Shown: positions 27,366 through 36,197, counted from the stretch's first letter. The stretch: DNA of 64,000 nucleotides from Natrinema sp. HArc-T2 (GCF_041821085.1 NZ_JBGUAZ010000011.1:16825-80824), one strand, 5' to 3'. The notes: generated by a model from the letters alone, not told the origin. Program-made: numbers and translations.

Positions 27366-27788
27366 ATGGTCTCCAAGATCGATCACCTCGGTATCCTCGT
27401 CGACGACATCGACCGGAACCGGACGCTGTTCGAACGCCTCGGCCTCGAGGTCGGAGCGGTCGAACGAGTCCCGGCGTTCGGCGTCGAGATCGCCTTCATC
27501 AGGGTCGGCGAGAGTCTAGTCGAACTCGTCGAACCAGTCGAACCGGATTCCGGTCTCGCTGCCGATCTCGAGACAGCAAAACGGCCGGCGGTGTTACACC
27601 ACGTTGCGTTCCGCGTCGACGACCTCGAAGAGCAACTCGCGGCGTTGCACACGGCTGGCGTGCCACTCGCAGACGAGGTGCCACGTCAGGGCGCGGGAGA
27701 CGCGTCCGTCGCCTTTCTCGAGCGACGAGCAGCCAACGGCGTCCGTATCGAACTCGTCGAGCGGCCCACTGACAGTCCCCTTAGGTAA
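27366..27788 (+). CDS. VOC-family protein (methylmalonyl-CoA epimerase type)
   Basis: 140-residue vicinal oxygen chelate protein made of two beta-alpha-beta3 modules. Metal-ligand positions: His in KIDHLGILVDD (start), Glu in VELVEPV, His in LHHVAFRVDD and Glu near the end in RIELVERP. This is the pattern of methylmalonyl-CoA epimerase. It starts 4 bases after the CoA ligase, so it belongs to the same operon and probably handles a CoA ester. Other VOC functions such as a dioxygenase or glyoxalase are less likely from length. Confidence 0.8.
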   Translation: MVSKIDHLGILVDDIDRNRTLFERLGLEVGAVERVPAFGVEIAFIRVGESLVELVEPVEPDSGLAADLETAKRPAVLHHVAFRVDDLEEQLAALHTAGVPLADEVPRQGAGDASVAFLERRAANGVRIELVERPTDSPLR

Positions 27789-28015
27789 CGGATTTGAAAA
27801 CAACAGGGGTTTTTATGACCCGATAGCGTATGCCAACTACACCCGTGATAATTATCAACAAAGTAGATTATGTTAGTTCGACTACTGATTCCGTCGTAAC
27901 GGAGCTGATCTGATAACAATCAATGTCTACACAGTTCCGTGAAGTCCCAACAGTGGGGGCCGACGTGGGGAAAACAGCGTTCACAGCAGTAGGTTGCAAG
28001 GGGTTGTGCTGAACG

Positions 28016-28696
28016 ATGCTTAGAATCGAATTTCAGATCGGGTTAGCGGGGATTTCGGCCCGCCTATTCAACATCGAAGAACAGGTCACGAGTGTCGAAA
28101 TTGACAACGCGCTACCAGCTTTCGGTGATATGGTCTTTCTCTTTTTATCAGTTCGGTTCGACTCCGAGATCTCAGTGGAACAGTTATCAGATCAATTACC
28201 ATCAATGCAGATCGTCGACGTAACACAGGCAGAGCTGAATCGGCACATCTACTATATCGGTGTGATGGCAGACCATTCTGACGCATCCGTTCTATCGCTG
28301 TTGACACAAAATCAGGCGATTCCACACCGGATCGTCGGAAAGAACGCTCACCTCGAGGTGATGGCATCCGTTCGTGACTGGAACCATCTCAAAGAGGTAG
28401 CCAACGCAATCGAAGGTGAGCACGGCTCGCTCGAGTTGCTCGGCACGACGCAGACTGAAAGTATCGGATTTCCACTCGGGAGCAACAAAATCAAACAGAG
28501 CATGTCCGGGAAGTTGTCCAAAGAGCAGTTGGAGGTGCTCGAGACGGCCTACCAGATGGGCTATTTCAAGGTGCCACAGGAGGTGACAGCGGAGGAGATC
28601 GCAAGCGAATTGGATATCAGCAGGTCGACACTTTCCGCACGCCTTCGCCGCGTCGAGCACAACTTCTGTGCATTGCTCTTTGGTCCACAAGAATGA
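28016..28696 (+). CDS. Bat-type HTH_10 transcription regulator
   Basis: 226-residue regulator of the bacterio-opsin-activator family. The C-terminal part (about 168-215) is the HTH_10 domain: LSKEQLEVLETAYQMGYFKV, then EEIASELDISRSTLSARLRR. The N-terminal half is a sensory-like domain with no known ligand. Its stop overlaps the next gene by 4 bases. Lying between the acxABC operon and a second alpha subunit, it is the natural candidate to regulate both. Confidence 0.85.
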   Translation: MLRIEFQIGLAGISARLFNIEEQVTSVEIDNALPAFGDMVFLFLSVRFDSEISVEQLSDQLPSMQIVDVTQAELNRHIYYIGVMADHSDASVLSLLTQNQAIPHRIVGKNAHLEVMASVRDWNHLKEVANAIEGEHGSLELLGTTQTESIGFPLGSNKIKQSMSGKLSKEQLEVLETAYQMGYFKVPQEVTAEEIASELDISRSTLSARLRRVEHNFCALLFGPQE

Positions 28697-29091
28697 CGAC
28701 GATCATCATCATCAAGTCGGTCGAACACGACGCGTCCGTGAGGGAAATCCTCGGATCCGTCGTTGACGAAGGTGAACGGGTTCACCTTCTCCGACTGCCG
28801 ACTGTCCGGTGTCTCGGTCCGCTCATTCAGGAAGTAAACCCCATGATCAACTACGGGGTAGACTACACGATCACCGCGCTCCCGAAGGGATACGACGTGT
28901 CCACGCTCGTCGAGTTCGCGACCGAATTCGACGCAAATCGCATCTGCATCGGAATCTCTGACCGGACACTGACCGGCAAGGCACGAATCGACGATCTGAC
29001 CCAATCGATCCTGCTCCACGACGACATTTCCGGCGACTTCGTGGTCGGCGAACACACGATCATCCTGGAGGACCTCGAGTATGGAGACTAA
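28693..29091 (+). CDS. Universal stress protein (UspA)-like protein
   Basis: 132-residue alpha/beta protein resembling a UspA domain. The segment FATEFDANRICIGISDRTLTG corresponds to the nucleotide-binding end of USPs (the GxRxRS-type motif, here GISDRTLTGKARIDDLTQSI), followed by a final beta strand. ATGA overlap with the regulator gene indicates translational coupling. A role in sensing nucleotide state for the carboxylase regulator is possible but speculative. Confidence 0.6.
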   Translation: MTTIIIIKSVEHDASVREILGSVVDEGERVHLLRLPTVRCLGPLIQEVNPMINYGVDYTITALPKGYDVSTLVEFATEFDANRICIGISDRTLTGKARIDDLTQSILLHDDISGDFVVGEHTIILEDLEYGD

Positions 29092-29166
29092 CCGTACGAG
29101 ACAGTCGCGAGCTAGAATTGGCCCACGAACACCAGTTTACCGAACCAAAGCACTACTCAGTAAACT

Positions 29167-31674
29167 ATGAGCCCGTCCGATCACGCTGACGACCGACGCG
29201 CCGAAGCACGACGCGAGAAAGAAGCGGTACGAGAGAAGCAACGACGCGGGGAAGGGATCGGCTGGAACGGTCGGACGCTCCGCGAGCAGCTGGCCGAACT
29301 CGAGGACAAAACAGAAGCGACGGGCCACTACTGTGGCCTGTCGGAGCTGACGTTGAAAAACGAGGATCCGATCCGATACGAGCAGTTGTACGCGCGCCTC
29401 CGCGGCGACCTCGTGACGGCACGCGAGAGGTCGAAGGAAGTGTCCGCGACGCCGATCGTCGAGCAGGAGGGTGAACTGTGTTATGGCCTCTTTACTCCGG
29501 AGGGCGATTCGATCGCCGTCTCGACGGGGATCATCGTCCACGTCCACACGATGAGCGAGGCGATCAAGTTCATGATCAATCACGATTACGAGGAGAGTCC
29601 CGGCATCGAGCCCGGAGACATCTTCGTCAACAACGATCCCCACGTCGGTGACGTTCATCCGTGTGATCTTATGACGATCATCCCTATCTTCCACGACGGG
29701 GAACTCATCGCCTGGGTCGGTGGCGTGAATCACGTCATCGACACCGGCGCGATCGGGCCGGGAAGCATGAACGTCTCGCAGGCCTCCCGCTTCGGCGACG
29801 GTGCCTACTACACGGCTCGCAAGATCGGTGAGAACTTCGAACTCTACAACTCTTGGAAGAAAGAATATCCCGCCAAGACGCGGACGCCGGACTTCCTGAA
29901 ACTCGACGAGCGGACGCGGATGACTGGCTGTCTGATGATTCGACACTCGGTCAAAGAGCTGATAGCCGAGCATGGGATAGAGACGTTCAAGCAACTCTCT
30001 CGTGAAGCCGTTGAGGACGGTCGTCGAGGCTTCCGGAGCCGAATCAAACGAACTCTGTTACCCGGCACGTACCGCGGTGCCTCGTTCGTCGATGCGCTCT
30101 ACGAGGGCCAAGAACACGTCACTCGCGAGTACGCCCAGGAGAACCACATCATGCACGCTCCTTCGGAGCTCCACATTCGAGCGGATGGGACGTTTCAGGT
30201 CTCCTTCGAGGGCGCCAACAAGTGGGGCTGGCATCCGTTTAACTGTACGCCGGCCGCGATACAGGGCGGTATCTGGGTGATGCTCACGCAGACCGTCATC
30301 CCGAACGAGTTGGTCAACGACGGTGCCTACTACGCCTGTGATTTCCACCTGCCGGTCGGTTCGTGGGCCAACACCCAGAACACGGAGACTGCCCATGCCT
30401 ACGCCTGGCACTTCCTGGTGTCGGCGTGGGCACCGCTCTGGCAACACCTCTCGAGAGGATACTTCGCCCGCGGCTTCTGGGAAGAGATCAACGCCGGGAA
30501 CGCCAACACCTCGAACTGGCTCCAGGGCGGTGGTATCGACCAGTTCGACAAACTCCACGCCGTCAACTCCTTCGAATCGGCCTGTGAGGGCGTCGGTGCC
30601 CGCTACGTCGACGACGGCGAGCCCCACGCGTCGGCGGTCTGGAACCCCGAGGGCGATATGGGTGATGCCGAAGCGTGGGAGATGGTCGAACCGCTGCCGT
30701 TCCTCGGACGAGCGGTCAAACCGAATACCGGCGGTGTAGGGCGCCGGGCAGGCGGGGCCGGCTTCGAATCCATGCGAACGGTCAAGGACGTCAGCAGGTG
30801 GCTCCTCTACGAGATGGGCAACGGCTACATGACCAGCGACGGCGGCCTCTTCGGTGGCTATCCCGCTGCGTCGGGCTACATCCTCAACGCTCGGGATACC
30901 GACCTCGAGGAGCGCTTCGAGAACGGCGAGGACTACCCACAGCATGACCTCGACCCCGAAAGCGGCGACTTCGAGTCCAAGGTCGACGGCGAGATCACCC
31001 GCCGACCCGAAGGGATCAGCACGCCCAAAGAGTTCGACGACTACGACATGTATCTGAACTACCTCCGTGGCGGCTCGGGGCTTGGTGATCCACTGGAACG
31101 CGACCCTGAAGACGTCCTCTCGGACATCCACGACGGCTACGTCCTGCCCCGCCACGCGGAAGACGCCTACGGTGTCGTCGTCGAGAAAGTCGACGGCGAA
31201 GCCCAACACAACTCCGCCGTCCAGGGCGAGTGGGAACTCGACGAGGAAGCGACCAAAACGCGTCGCCGAGAGAGGCGCACAGAACGAACTGAGAAAGCAC
31301 AGCCTGTCTCCGAATGGTATGACGAAGAACGTGAGCGGATTCGTACCCAGAACGATCTCATCGACGACGTAAAAAAGACCTACGAGAGCAGTATGCGGAT
31401 GAGTCCCCAGTTCGCCGCCTTCTTCCGTGATTTCTGGGACCTGTCGGATGATTTTGTATTCGACCTCAGCGAGCAGGCACAGAAATCACTCGACAACCGG
31501 TTCGACTCCGGACTCCGACCAATGTGGGACAGCCACACACGAGGGCACAAAACGTGGCTCGAGGTCGATGACGAACCGTATGTCCCGTACACGTGGATGG
31601 ACCGTTCTATTCAGGACCTCCCCGGTCCGGAATCGACGTTTGCCGACCGGGAACGAGCGAGCGACGACGATTGA
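29167..31674 (+). CDS. Second acetone carboxylase-type alpha subunit (HyuB family)
   Basis: 835-residue paralogue of the protein at 22648-25206. Long blocks are identical or nearly so (for example NHVIDTGAIGPGSMNVSQAS and GEITRRPEGISTPKEFDDYD), while the N-terminal 40 residues and the C-terminal 120 differ more. No beta or gamma subunit accompanies it, so it must pair with the acxA/acxC products, work with other HyuA proteins, or be redundant. The regulator and UspA-like genes are directly upstream (75 bases). Confidence 0.85.
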   Translation: MSPSDHADDRRAEARREKEAVREKQRRGEGIGWNGRTLREQLAELEDKTEATGHYCGLSELTLKNEDPIRYEQLYARLRGDLVTARERSKEVSATPIVEQEGELCYGLFTPEGDSIAVSTGIIVHVHTMSEAIKFMINHDYEESPGIEPGDIFVNNDPHVGDVHPCDLMTIIPIFHDGELIAWVGGVNHVIDTGAIGPGSMNVSQASRFGDGAYYTARKIGENFELYNSWKKEYPAKTRTPDFLKLDERTRMTGCLMIRHSVKELIAEHGIETFKQLSREAVEDGRRGFRSRIKRTLLPGTYRGASFVDALYEGQEHVTREYAQENHIMHAPSELHIRADGTFQVSFEGANKWGWHPFNCTPAAIQGGIWVMLTQTVIPNELVNDGAYYACDFHLPVGSWANTQNTETAHAYAWHFLVSAWAPLWQHLSRGYFARGFWEEINAGNANTSNWLQGGGIDQFDKLHAVNSFESACEGVGARYVDDGEPHASAVWNPEGDMGDAEAWEMVEPLPFLGRAVKPNTGGVGRRAGGAGFESMRTVKDVSRWLLYEMGNGYMTSDGGLFGGYPAASGYILNARDTDLEERFENGEDYPQHDLDPESGDFESKVDGEITRRPEGISTPKEFDDYDMYLNYLRGGSGLGDPLERDPEDVLSDIHDGYVLPRHAEDAYGVVVEKVDGEAQHNSAVQGEWELDEEATKTRRRERRTERTEKAQPVSEWYDEERERIRTQNDLIDDVKKTYESSMRMSPQFAAFFRDFWDLSDDFVFDLSEQAQKSLDNRFDSGLRPMWDSHTRGHKTWLEVDDEPYVPYTWMDRSIQDLPGPESTFADRERASDDD

Positions 31675-31764
31675 GATGGCCTGCGGTCACGAGTACTCGG
31701 CGCGATCTCGAACAGTTCGGCGCGGTCGCCGGGCGTGACTGGCAGGGGTACATCAGCTGACTGA

Positions 31765-32219
31765 TCAAATAGGTTCGATGTTCACGTCCGTTGGCGTCGG
31801 ATTCCCGATGTTGTCGCCAACGGGACAGCGTTCCTCGACCGTCTCGCTCAACGCATCCAGAGCGTCCCGGTCGGCATCAGACTCGACACGGTGATTGTCA
31901 CACTAAGCTCCTGATAGCCCGCTCGGACGTCGTCGGTCGCGCCGAGGAATTTCCGTGGGTCGAGGGGGCCTTGAATCTCGATTTCGACGTTGTCGAGGTC
32001 GATTCCACGTTCTTCGGCGACGGTATGGACGACGACGTTGAGGCAACCGGCCCACGCGCCGATGAGGTACTCGACGGGGTTGGGGCCGTCGTTGGTGCCG
32101 CCTAATGCTGCAGGTTCATCGACGACGAACTCGAAGTCCCGCGCCTCGACGACCGTCTTTGTCTCGCTCTCGCTGTCTGCCGAAACCGCGAACCGTTGGA
32201 TATGGTCTGTCTCGCTCAT
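31765..32219 (-). pseudogene. OsmC-family protein gene with a frameshift
   Basis: OsmC/Ohr-type peroxide-defence protein. As sequenced, the frame runs 123 residues from 32219 and ends at 31848 with a foreign tail (SSLMPTGTLWMR). The first catalytic Cys is present in GAWAGCLNVVVHT. A one-base shift near 31880-31885 restores ESDADRDALDALSETVEERC, then PVGDNIGNPTPTDVNIEPI and a stop at 31765-31767, which brings back the second redox Cys (CPVG). So the reading frame has lost one base relative to the ancestor. True inactivation or sequence error are both possible. Confidence 0.78.
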
Positions 32220-32501
32220 CGTTTCGTTTGATGGGGCGGTATCTCATCAAGCGACCGACCGGGGGCAGATGCGCCGCCCTCTGTGACGGCCACGTTCCGC
32301 GTCGTTCCAGTCGAGCATCCCCAAAACGCTCGTTCGCCGTGGATCGGGATCAGAAAGGCAGTCGTCTCTTCCGGCAAGTATTTCGAGACGAGTGAGTCAG
32401 CAGCGCAACGACTTCGCGAACGGAGCGCCAGCGGAGCCAAACGGCGCGGAGACAGCGTCTACAGAGAAAAGCAGGCCGAGTACCTCAGGGACCGAGGCAG
32501 T
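32220..32501. other. Intergenic region with transposon-like 3' repeat
   Basis: Overlapping weak frames on both strands, none convincing. TCTACAGAGAAAAGCA at 32461-32476, then GCCGAG, CCTC/GAGG and CAGTTCAC (about 32488-32495), matches the sequence at 13991-14015. It may be the worn right end of an IS200/IS605-type element. Confidence 0.3.
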
Positions 32502-32681
32502 TCACTTGTGTTGGTGTACCCAGTTAGTAAGTTTGATAAATGATGATTCGTCACACCCGCCACACGAATCAGGAGGCTCGAACGTATGCTCGCCGCCGGA
32601 TTCGTGGATCGGTGTGCCAGCATGAATTATCTGACATTTTTCGCAGACGTACTGTACCGGTTTCTCTGGAGCGTGCGCCAT
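32502..32681 (-). CDS. Small zinc-ribbon protein
   Basis: 59-residue protein with two CxxC knuckles: YVCEKCQIIHAG and DSCGGCDESSF, a likely single zinc-ribbon. The start MAHAPEKPVQYVCEKC at 32681 is favoured by a TATGATAT-like box about 25-30 nt upstream on the minus strand. Such mini-proteins are common in haloarchaea, and their targets are mostly unknown. Confidence 0.7.
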   Translation of the reverse strand: MAHAPEKPVQYVCEKCQIIHAGTPIHESGGEHTFEPPDSCGGCDESSFIKLTNWVHQHK

Positions 32682-32801
32682 GATACCACTGGTGGCAATA
32701 TCATACATAGAACTGTTGGCTCCACACCCGGAATTAATTGGAGACTGAGAGTTCCGTTCTCACCGAACAAACGAGGAGACAGAGCTTCGATAGCAGCGGT
32801 T

Positions 32802-32927
32802 TCACCTGCTCTTGAGCCAGCCAGCGTCGGCGGCGATGGCATATAGTTCGTAGGCGAACACGATCGCAACGCCGAGGAGTGCGCCCCACAGCAACACGGC
32901 AAACAGCGTCGGACCGAGGACGGCCAT
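32802..32927 (-). CDS. 41-residue membrane protein, SSS symporter companion
   Basis: Single hydrophobic helix: FAVLLWGALLGVAIVFAYEL at residues 9-28, ending DAGWLKSR. Its ATG shares one base with the stop of the symporter gene (TGATG), so it is translated with it. Small one-helix subunits next to sodium:solute symporters are known in other families, and this is probably an accessory subunit. Easily missed because of its size. Confidence 0.75.
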   Translation of the reverse strand: MAVLGPTLFAVLLWGALLGVAIVFAYELYAIAADAGWLKSR

Positions 32928-34459
32928 CAGTCACGCACCTCCCCGCCGTCGGTCGTCGGCTCGTCGAGTCGCTGGATTTCGGTCGTGAGCTCGCCGTGGT
33001 CGTACTCGCCGGCGAAAAGTCGCGCCGCAACCAGCGTCGCGGCAGTCGAGACGAGGAAAGCCCCACCGAAGGCGGTCAGATAGAGCGGGTCCGCGGCTGG
33101 AAGGAGACCACCGAGGACCGGAATCGAGCGCAAGCGGCCAGCGAAATCGGGGAAGTACGCGAGCCCGACCGCGAGCCCGAGCACGCTACTGGCGAGTGCG
33201 CCTGCACCGGTGAGCCGCTCCGAGTAAAGGCCATATAGAAGCGGGAACGCGACCGCCGCACCGAGCAGATCGGCGAGGAAAAAGAGTCGGAGGACGCTCC
33301 GGGCCCGCAGGCTGACGTAGATCGCACTCACAGCGACGACAACGGTCAGCAGTCGTGCGCCGAGTTTGAGCGCCCGGTCGTCCGGGTCGGACAGCAGCCG
33401 GGGAAGATCCGCAGTGACGATGCTCGAGAGCGCGTTGAACAGCGTATCGACGGAACTCATCACTAGCAAGAGCGCGAGGAGGACGACCGCAAGAACGATC
33501 CATTCGGGGAAGGCGGTCTGCAAGAGGATGAAGAAGGCGATATCGGCGTTGTATGCCGAACTCGTCACGTCGGTCACGATATCGGCGCTGCCGGCGGCGA
33601 CGAGGCCAAAGAGACCCGCGAGGAAGACGATGAGGCCGTTCGCGATGATGGCGTTACGAAAGCCGCGTTCGACCGTCTGTCCGTCCTCGGCGGCGTAGAT
33701 TCGCTGCCACCACATTTGGTTGATCAACTCGGCGCCGAGAATCGCAAAGGCCAGCGCGAGCCCGAACTGGAGGCCTGGGACGAAGCCAGGATCAAGCAGT
33801 GATGGATTCGTAGACGTGATTCCGGCATGGATCTCGCCGGCACCGCCGAGTGAGACGATCGCACCCGCGAAGGCAACGACCAGTAGTGGGAGGACGAGCA
33901 ACGCCTGAATCGAGTCAGTGAAGATCGACGCCCGGAGCCCACCGTAGCTCGTATACAACAGGACGAACCCGCCGACGAGGACGGCGGTCTGCCACTGCGG
34001 GACGCCGGCCACGAGCGAGAGCGCGCCGGCGATCCCGGTTAGCTCGGCGGCCAGGAAGACGAACATGTACAGCCCACTCACGAGCAGGACGAACGCGTAC
34101 ATCGCCGTGCCGTAGCGGGCGTGGGCGTACTCGGTCAGTGAGTGACCGTTCGGGATCACCTCCCGAATTCGTGGCCCAACTCTCGAGTAGGCGAGCATCG
34201 GGAGCGCCTCGCCGATCGCGTAGCCGACGACGGCGGCGATTCCGAAACTCGCGCCAGCCTCCGGAGCCGCCAGCAGAATCCAGACGCCCATCACGGAGGC
34301 GACGAGCGTCGCCGTCATCCGTCCGGTTCCGGTCGAATTTCGAGCCGTGATCAGGTCTTCGACGGTTCCGACCGTCCGTCGCGAGTACCAGAGACCGGCG
34401 GCGGTGAACCCGACAAGTACTGCGACGGTCAGGCCGATCGCGACGGTCGTGCTCACCAC
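32927..34459 (-). CDS. Sodium:solute symporter (SSS family)
   Basis: 510-residue permease with about 13 helices. The SSS family signature region GGLRASIFTDSIQALLVLPL near residue 173 is present, with LAYSRVGPRIREVIPNGHSL earlier. The start overlaps the preceding tenA-like gene by 7 bases. Being in one operon with two TenA enzymes, it probably takes up a thiamin breakdown product or precursor (such as a hydroxymethylpyrimidine or thiamin) with sodium. The substrate is an inference from position. Confidence 0.85.
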   Translation of the reverse strand: MVSTTVAIGLTVAVLVGFTAAGLWYSRRTVGTVEDLITARNSTGTGRMTATLVASVMGVWILLAAPEAGASFGIAAVVGYAIGEALPMLAYSRVGPRIREVIPNGHSLTEYAHARYGTAMYAFVLLVSGLYMFVFLAAELTGIAGALSLVAGVPQWQTAVLVGGFVLLYTSYGGLRASIFTDSIQALLVLPLLVVAFAGAIVSLGGAGEIHAGITSTNPSLLDPGFVPGLQFGLALAFAILGAELINQMWWQRIYAAEDGQTVERGFRNAIIANGLIVFLAGLFGLVAAGSADIVTDVTSSAYNADIAFFILLQTAFPEWIVLAVVLLALLLVMSSVDTLFNALSSIVTADLPRLLSDPDDRALKLGARLLTVVVAVSAIYVSLRARSVLRLFFLADLLGAAVAFPLLYGLYSERLTGAGALASSVLGLAVGLAYFPDFAGRLRSIPVLGGLLPAADPLYLTAFGGAFLVSTAATLVAARLFAGEYDHGELTTEIQRLDEPTTDGGEVRD

Positions 34460-35235
34460 CGACCATCACCGTCCGGAGCGGCATCTTCCGGCTTATCCGC
34501 TGGCGTTTCGAACGCAGCATCGAAGAAGGCAACTTCCAACTCGACTGTTCGGTCAAAGAGCCGTGCCAGCCGCTGTTGTCGCCGGTTCGATGCGGCAGCC
34601 CCTTCCCGGTCCAGTTCCATCCGGAGCCAGGAGACGAACGCATCGAATGCAGGATTGTCATGGAGGGTGACCCACTCGGCGAGATACTCCCGCTCTGGCA
34701 GTTCCGTTCCCTTGCCGGCCCACGACCGATAGATCCACTCAGCCGGGACGAGGGCTGCAAGCGTTTCTGCATAGCCGCCTTCCCGCGCGGCACGCCCAAG
34801 CAGGTCCTGTAACGCCCGCGTCACCGGCATCAGCGTGGGATCAGTTCGCTCGGCAGCGGGCACCTCGAGTGCGTCGAACGAGCGCTCGAAGTAGTCGTCT
34901 TCGTCGTCGGTGAGCGTCCCGAGGAAGTCCGCGAGCTGGGACTTGGCAGCCATCGAGGGTGCATCGCCGAGCGCGTGGCCGAAGGTCCCGACCAACGTCT
35001 CGAGGAAGGCGTAGTCCTGGACGAGATACCGGCGAAACGCCGCGTCGTCGAGCGTCCCGGCGTGTAGTTCTTCGGTGAACCGATGTTCGGTCGCGGCGGT
35101 CCAGTTAGGTTCAGACCGCGCTCGACACCACTCTGTAAACCGCGGTTCGTCGCCGTCTGTGCTATCGCCGGACTCGGATTCGACGGTCGCAGCGTACTCG
35201 TCGAACGTGTCGGCGACGGAATCACGGCTGCTCAT
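34453..35235 (-). CDS. TenA-family thiaminase II-like protein (second copy)
   Basis: 260-residue all-helical TenA-type protein. Thiaminase II proteins cleave or salvage aminopyrimidines for thiamin synthesis. Family features: HAGTLDDAAFRRYLVQDYAF (start of active site), ALVPAEWIYRSWAGKGTELP, and EWVTLHDNPAFDAFV. There is no Cys corresponding to the usual TenA nucleophile in the mid-helix segment, so this is the TenA_E-like branch, which has Glu instead. The ATG at 35235 overlaps the first tenA stop as ATGA; the upstream ATG at 35259 is less likely. Confidence 0.8.
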   Translation of the reverse strand: MSSRDSVADTFDEYAATVESESGDSTDGDEPRFTEWCRARSEPNWTAATEHRFTEELHAGTLDDAAFRRYLVQDYAFLETLVGTFGHALGDAPSMAAKSQLADFLGTLTDDEDDYFERSFDALEVPAAERTDPTLMPVTRALQDLLGRAAREGGYAETLAALVPAEWIYRSWAGKGTELPEREYLAEWVTLHDNPAFDAFVSWLRMELDREGAAASNRRQQRLARLFDRTVELEVAFFDAAFETPADKPEDAAPDGDGRW

Positions 35236-35897
35236 ATCGACCACGCTTCCTGTCGCCAAGCAGCGTCCCAGAAGCGGTACTCGTAACGTGCGGAGGTCCG
35301 GAACAGCTCACGATAGCGGTCGCGTTCGTCGGGGGTCGACTCGGCCCACACGTCGTCCATCAGGTCCTTGCACCACTCGGTGAGTTCCGTGAATTCCTCA
35401 CCGGCGTACATATCGATCCACTCGGCGTACCCCTCGTGGTCGGGCCGGCCCTGCTCTGCCAAGCGCTTCCCGGTGACATTGAACCCCCACATACAGGGCA
35501 GCAGTGCGGCGATCAGGTCACCGAAGGTCCCCGTTGCTGCGGTCCGGACGAGGAAATCGGTATACCCCTGTGTCGTCGGCGACGGCTCAGTCGCTTCGAG
35601 TTCGGCCTCGCTGATCCCGAAGGTCTCAGCATAGGCACGGTGCAGATCCATTTCGGTGTTGATCGTCGAATCCAGCAACTCCGCGAAGGTCCCCATCCGC
35701 TCGAGGTCCGGCGCCATCGCCGCGCCGTGGGCGAACACGCGGGCGTACTCGATCAGATAGACGTAGTCCTGGCGGACCCAGTAACGGAAGGGCTCCTCGT
35801 CGAGGGTTCCCTCCCCAAGCTGGGTGACCATCGGATGCTCGAGGATCGCCTTCCAGATCGGATCCCCGATCGTGGACAGTTCGTCAGTAGCGCTCAT
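35232..35897 (-). CDS. tenA: TenA-family thiaminase II (first copy)
   Basis: 221-residue TenA protein of full family length, with GTLDEEPFRYWVRQDYVYL near residue 30, a LLPCMWGFNVTG motif near residue 143 holding the typical Cys, and EWIDMYAGEEFTELTEWCKD. First gene of the four-gene thiamin-salvage operon (tenA, tenA paralogue, SSS symporter, 41-residue protein), all overlapping or nearly so. A TTATAA box at 35923-35928 lies 28 nt upstream, so the transcript is leaderless and no riboswitch can fit. The paralogues differ strongly, suggesting different substrates. Confidence 0.85.
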   Translation of the reverse strand: MSATDELSTIGDPIWKAILEHPMVTQLGEGTLDEEPFRYWVRQDYVYLIEYARVFAHGAAMAPDLERMGTFAELLDSTINTEMDLHRAYAETFGISEAELEATEPSPTTQGYTDFLVRTAATGTFGDLIAALLPCMWGFNVTGKRLAEQGRPDHEGYAEWIDMYAGEEFTELTEWCKDLMDDVWAESTPDERDRYRELFRTSARYEYRFWDAAWRQEAWSI

Positions 35898-35922
35898 ACA
35901 TGCTGATGGGCGCTTTGCCGAC

Positions 35923-35928
35923 TTATAA
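35923..35928 (-). promoter_or_regulatory. TATA box of the tenA operon
   Basis: TTATAA centred 28 nt upstream of the first tenA start, typical of haloarchaeal leaderless promoters. Confidence 0.55.
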
Positions 35929-36036
35929 CTTGATAATATAGGCCAGTTATCCTCTGCCTGAACATCCGGACAACCGTCATCTCAGCGGTTGGCTATCCGC
36001 GTCGAGACGTGAGCACAACGTGCTATCCGGTGACGA

Positions 36037-36153
36037 AAGCAGGCCGATACGACCGAACTCGTCGAGCACGCCTGGCAACTGGCCGCCAATCGTTTCCTCG
36101 AGTACGACGTCAAACCACGGGAAGCAATCGACGTACTCGAGATTGGATCGTAG
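36037..36153 (+). pseudogene. 3' relic of an unidentified gene, with direct repeat copy 1
   Basis: A short plus-strand frame ends at TAG 36151-36153 and reads ELVEHAWQLAANRFLEYDVK near its end, with no start codon in frame. 36094-36135 is a 42-base block that recurs (38 of 42 identical) at 41431-41472. The gene family was not recognised. The wider 35898-36197 stretch otherwise holds only the tenA promoter. Confidence 0.45.
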
Positions 36154-36197
36154 GAATCTGTCACAAAACAGCTCACACAGAGAGTGCCGCCCCAGTA

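Noticed and set aside
32283..32543. An open frame of 86 codons (and overlapping ones on both strands)
   Set aside because: No recognised family, competing frames of equal quality, and the region carries a repeat shared with 13991. Not annotated as a gene.
35898..36000. Possible TPP riboswitch before the tenA operon
   Set aside because: The stretch contains a CTGAGA but not the other conserved parts, and a TATA box 28 nt before the start leaves no room for a leader.
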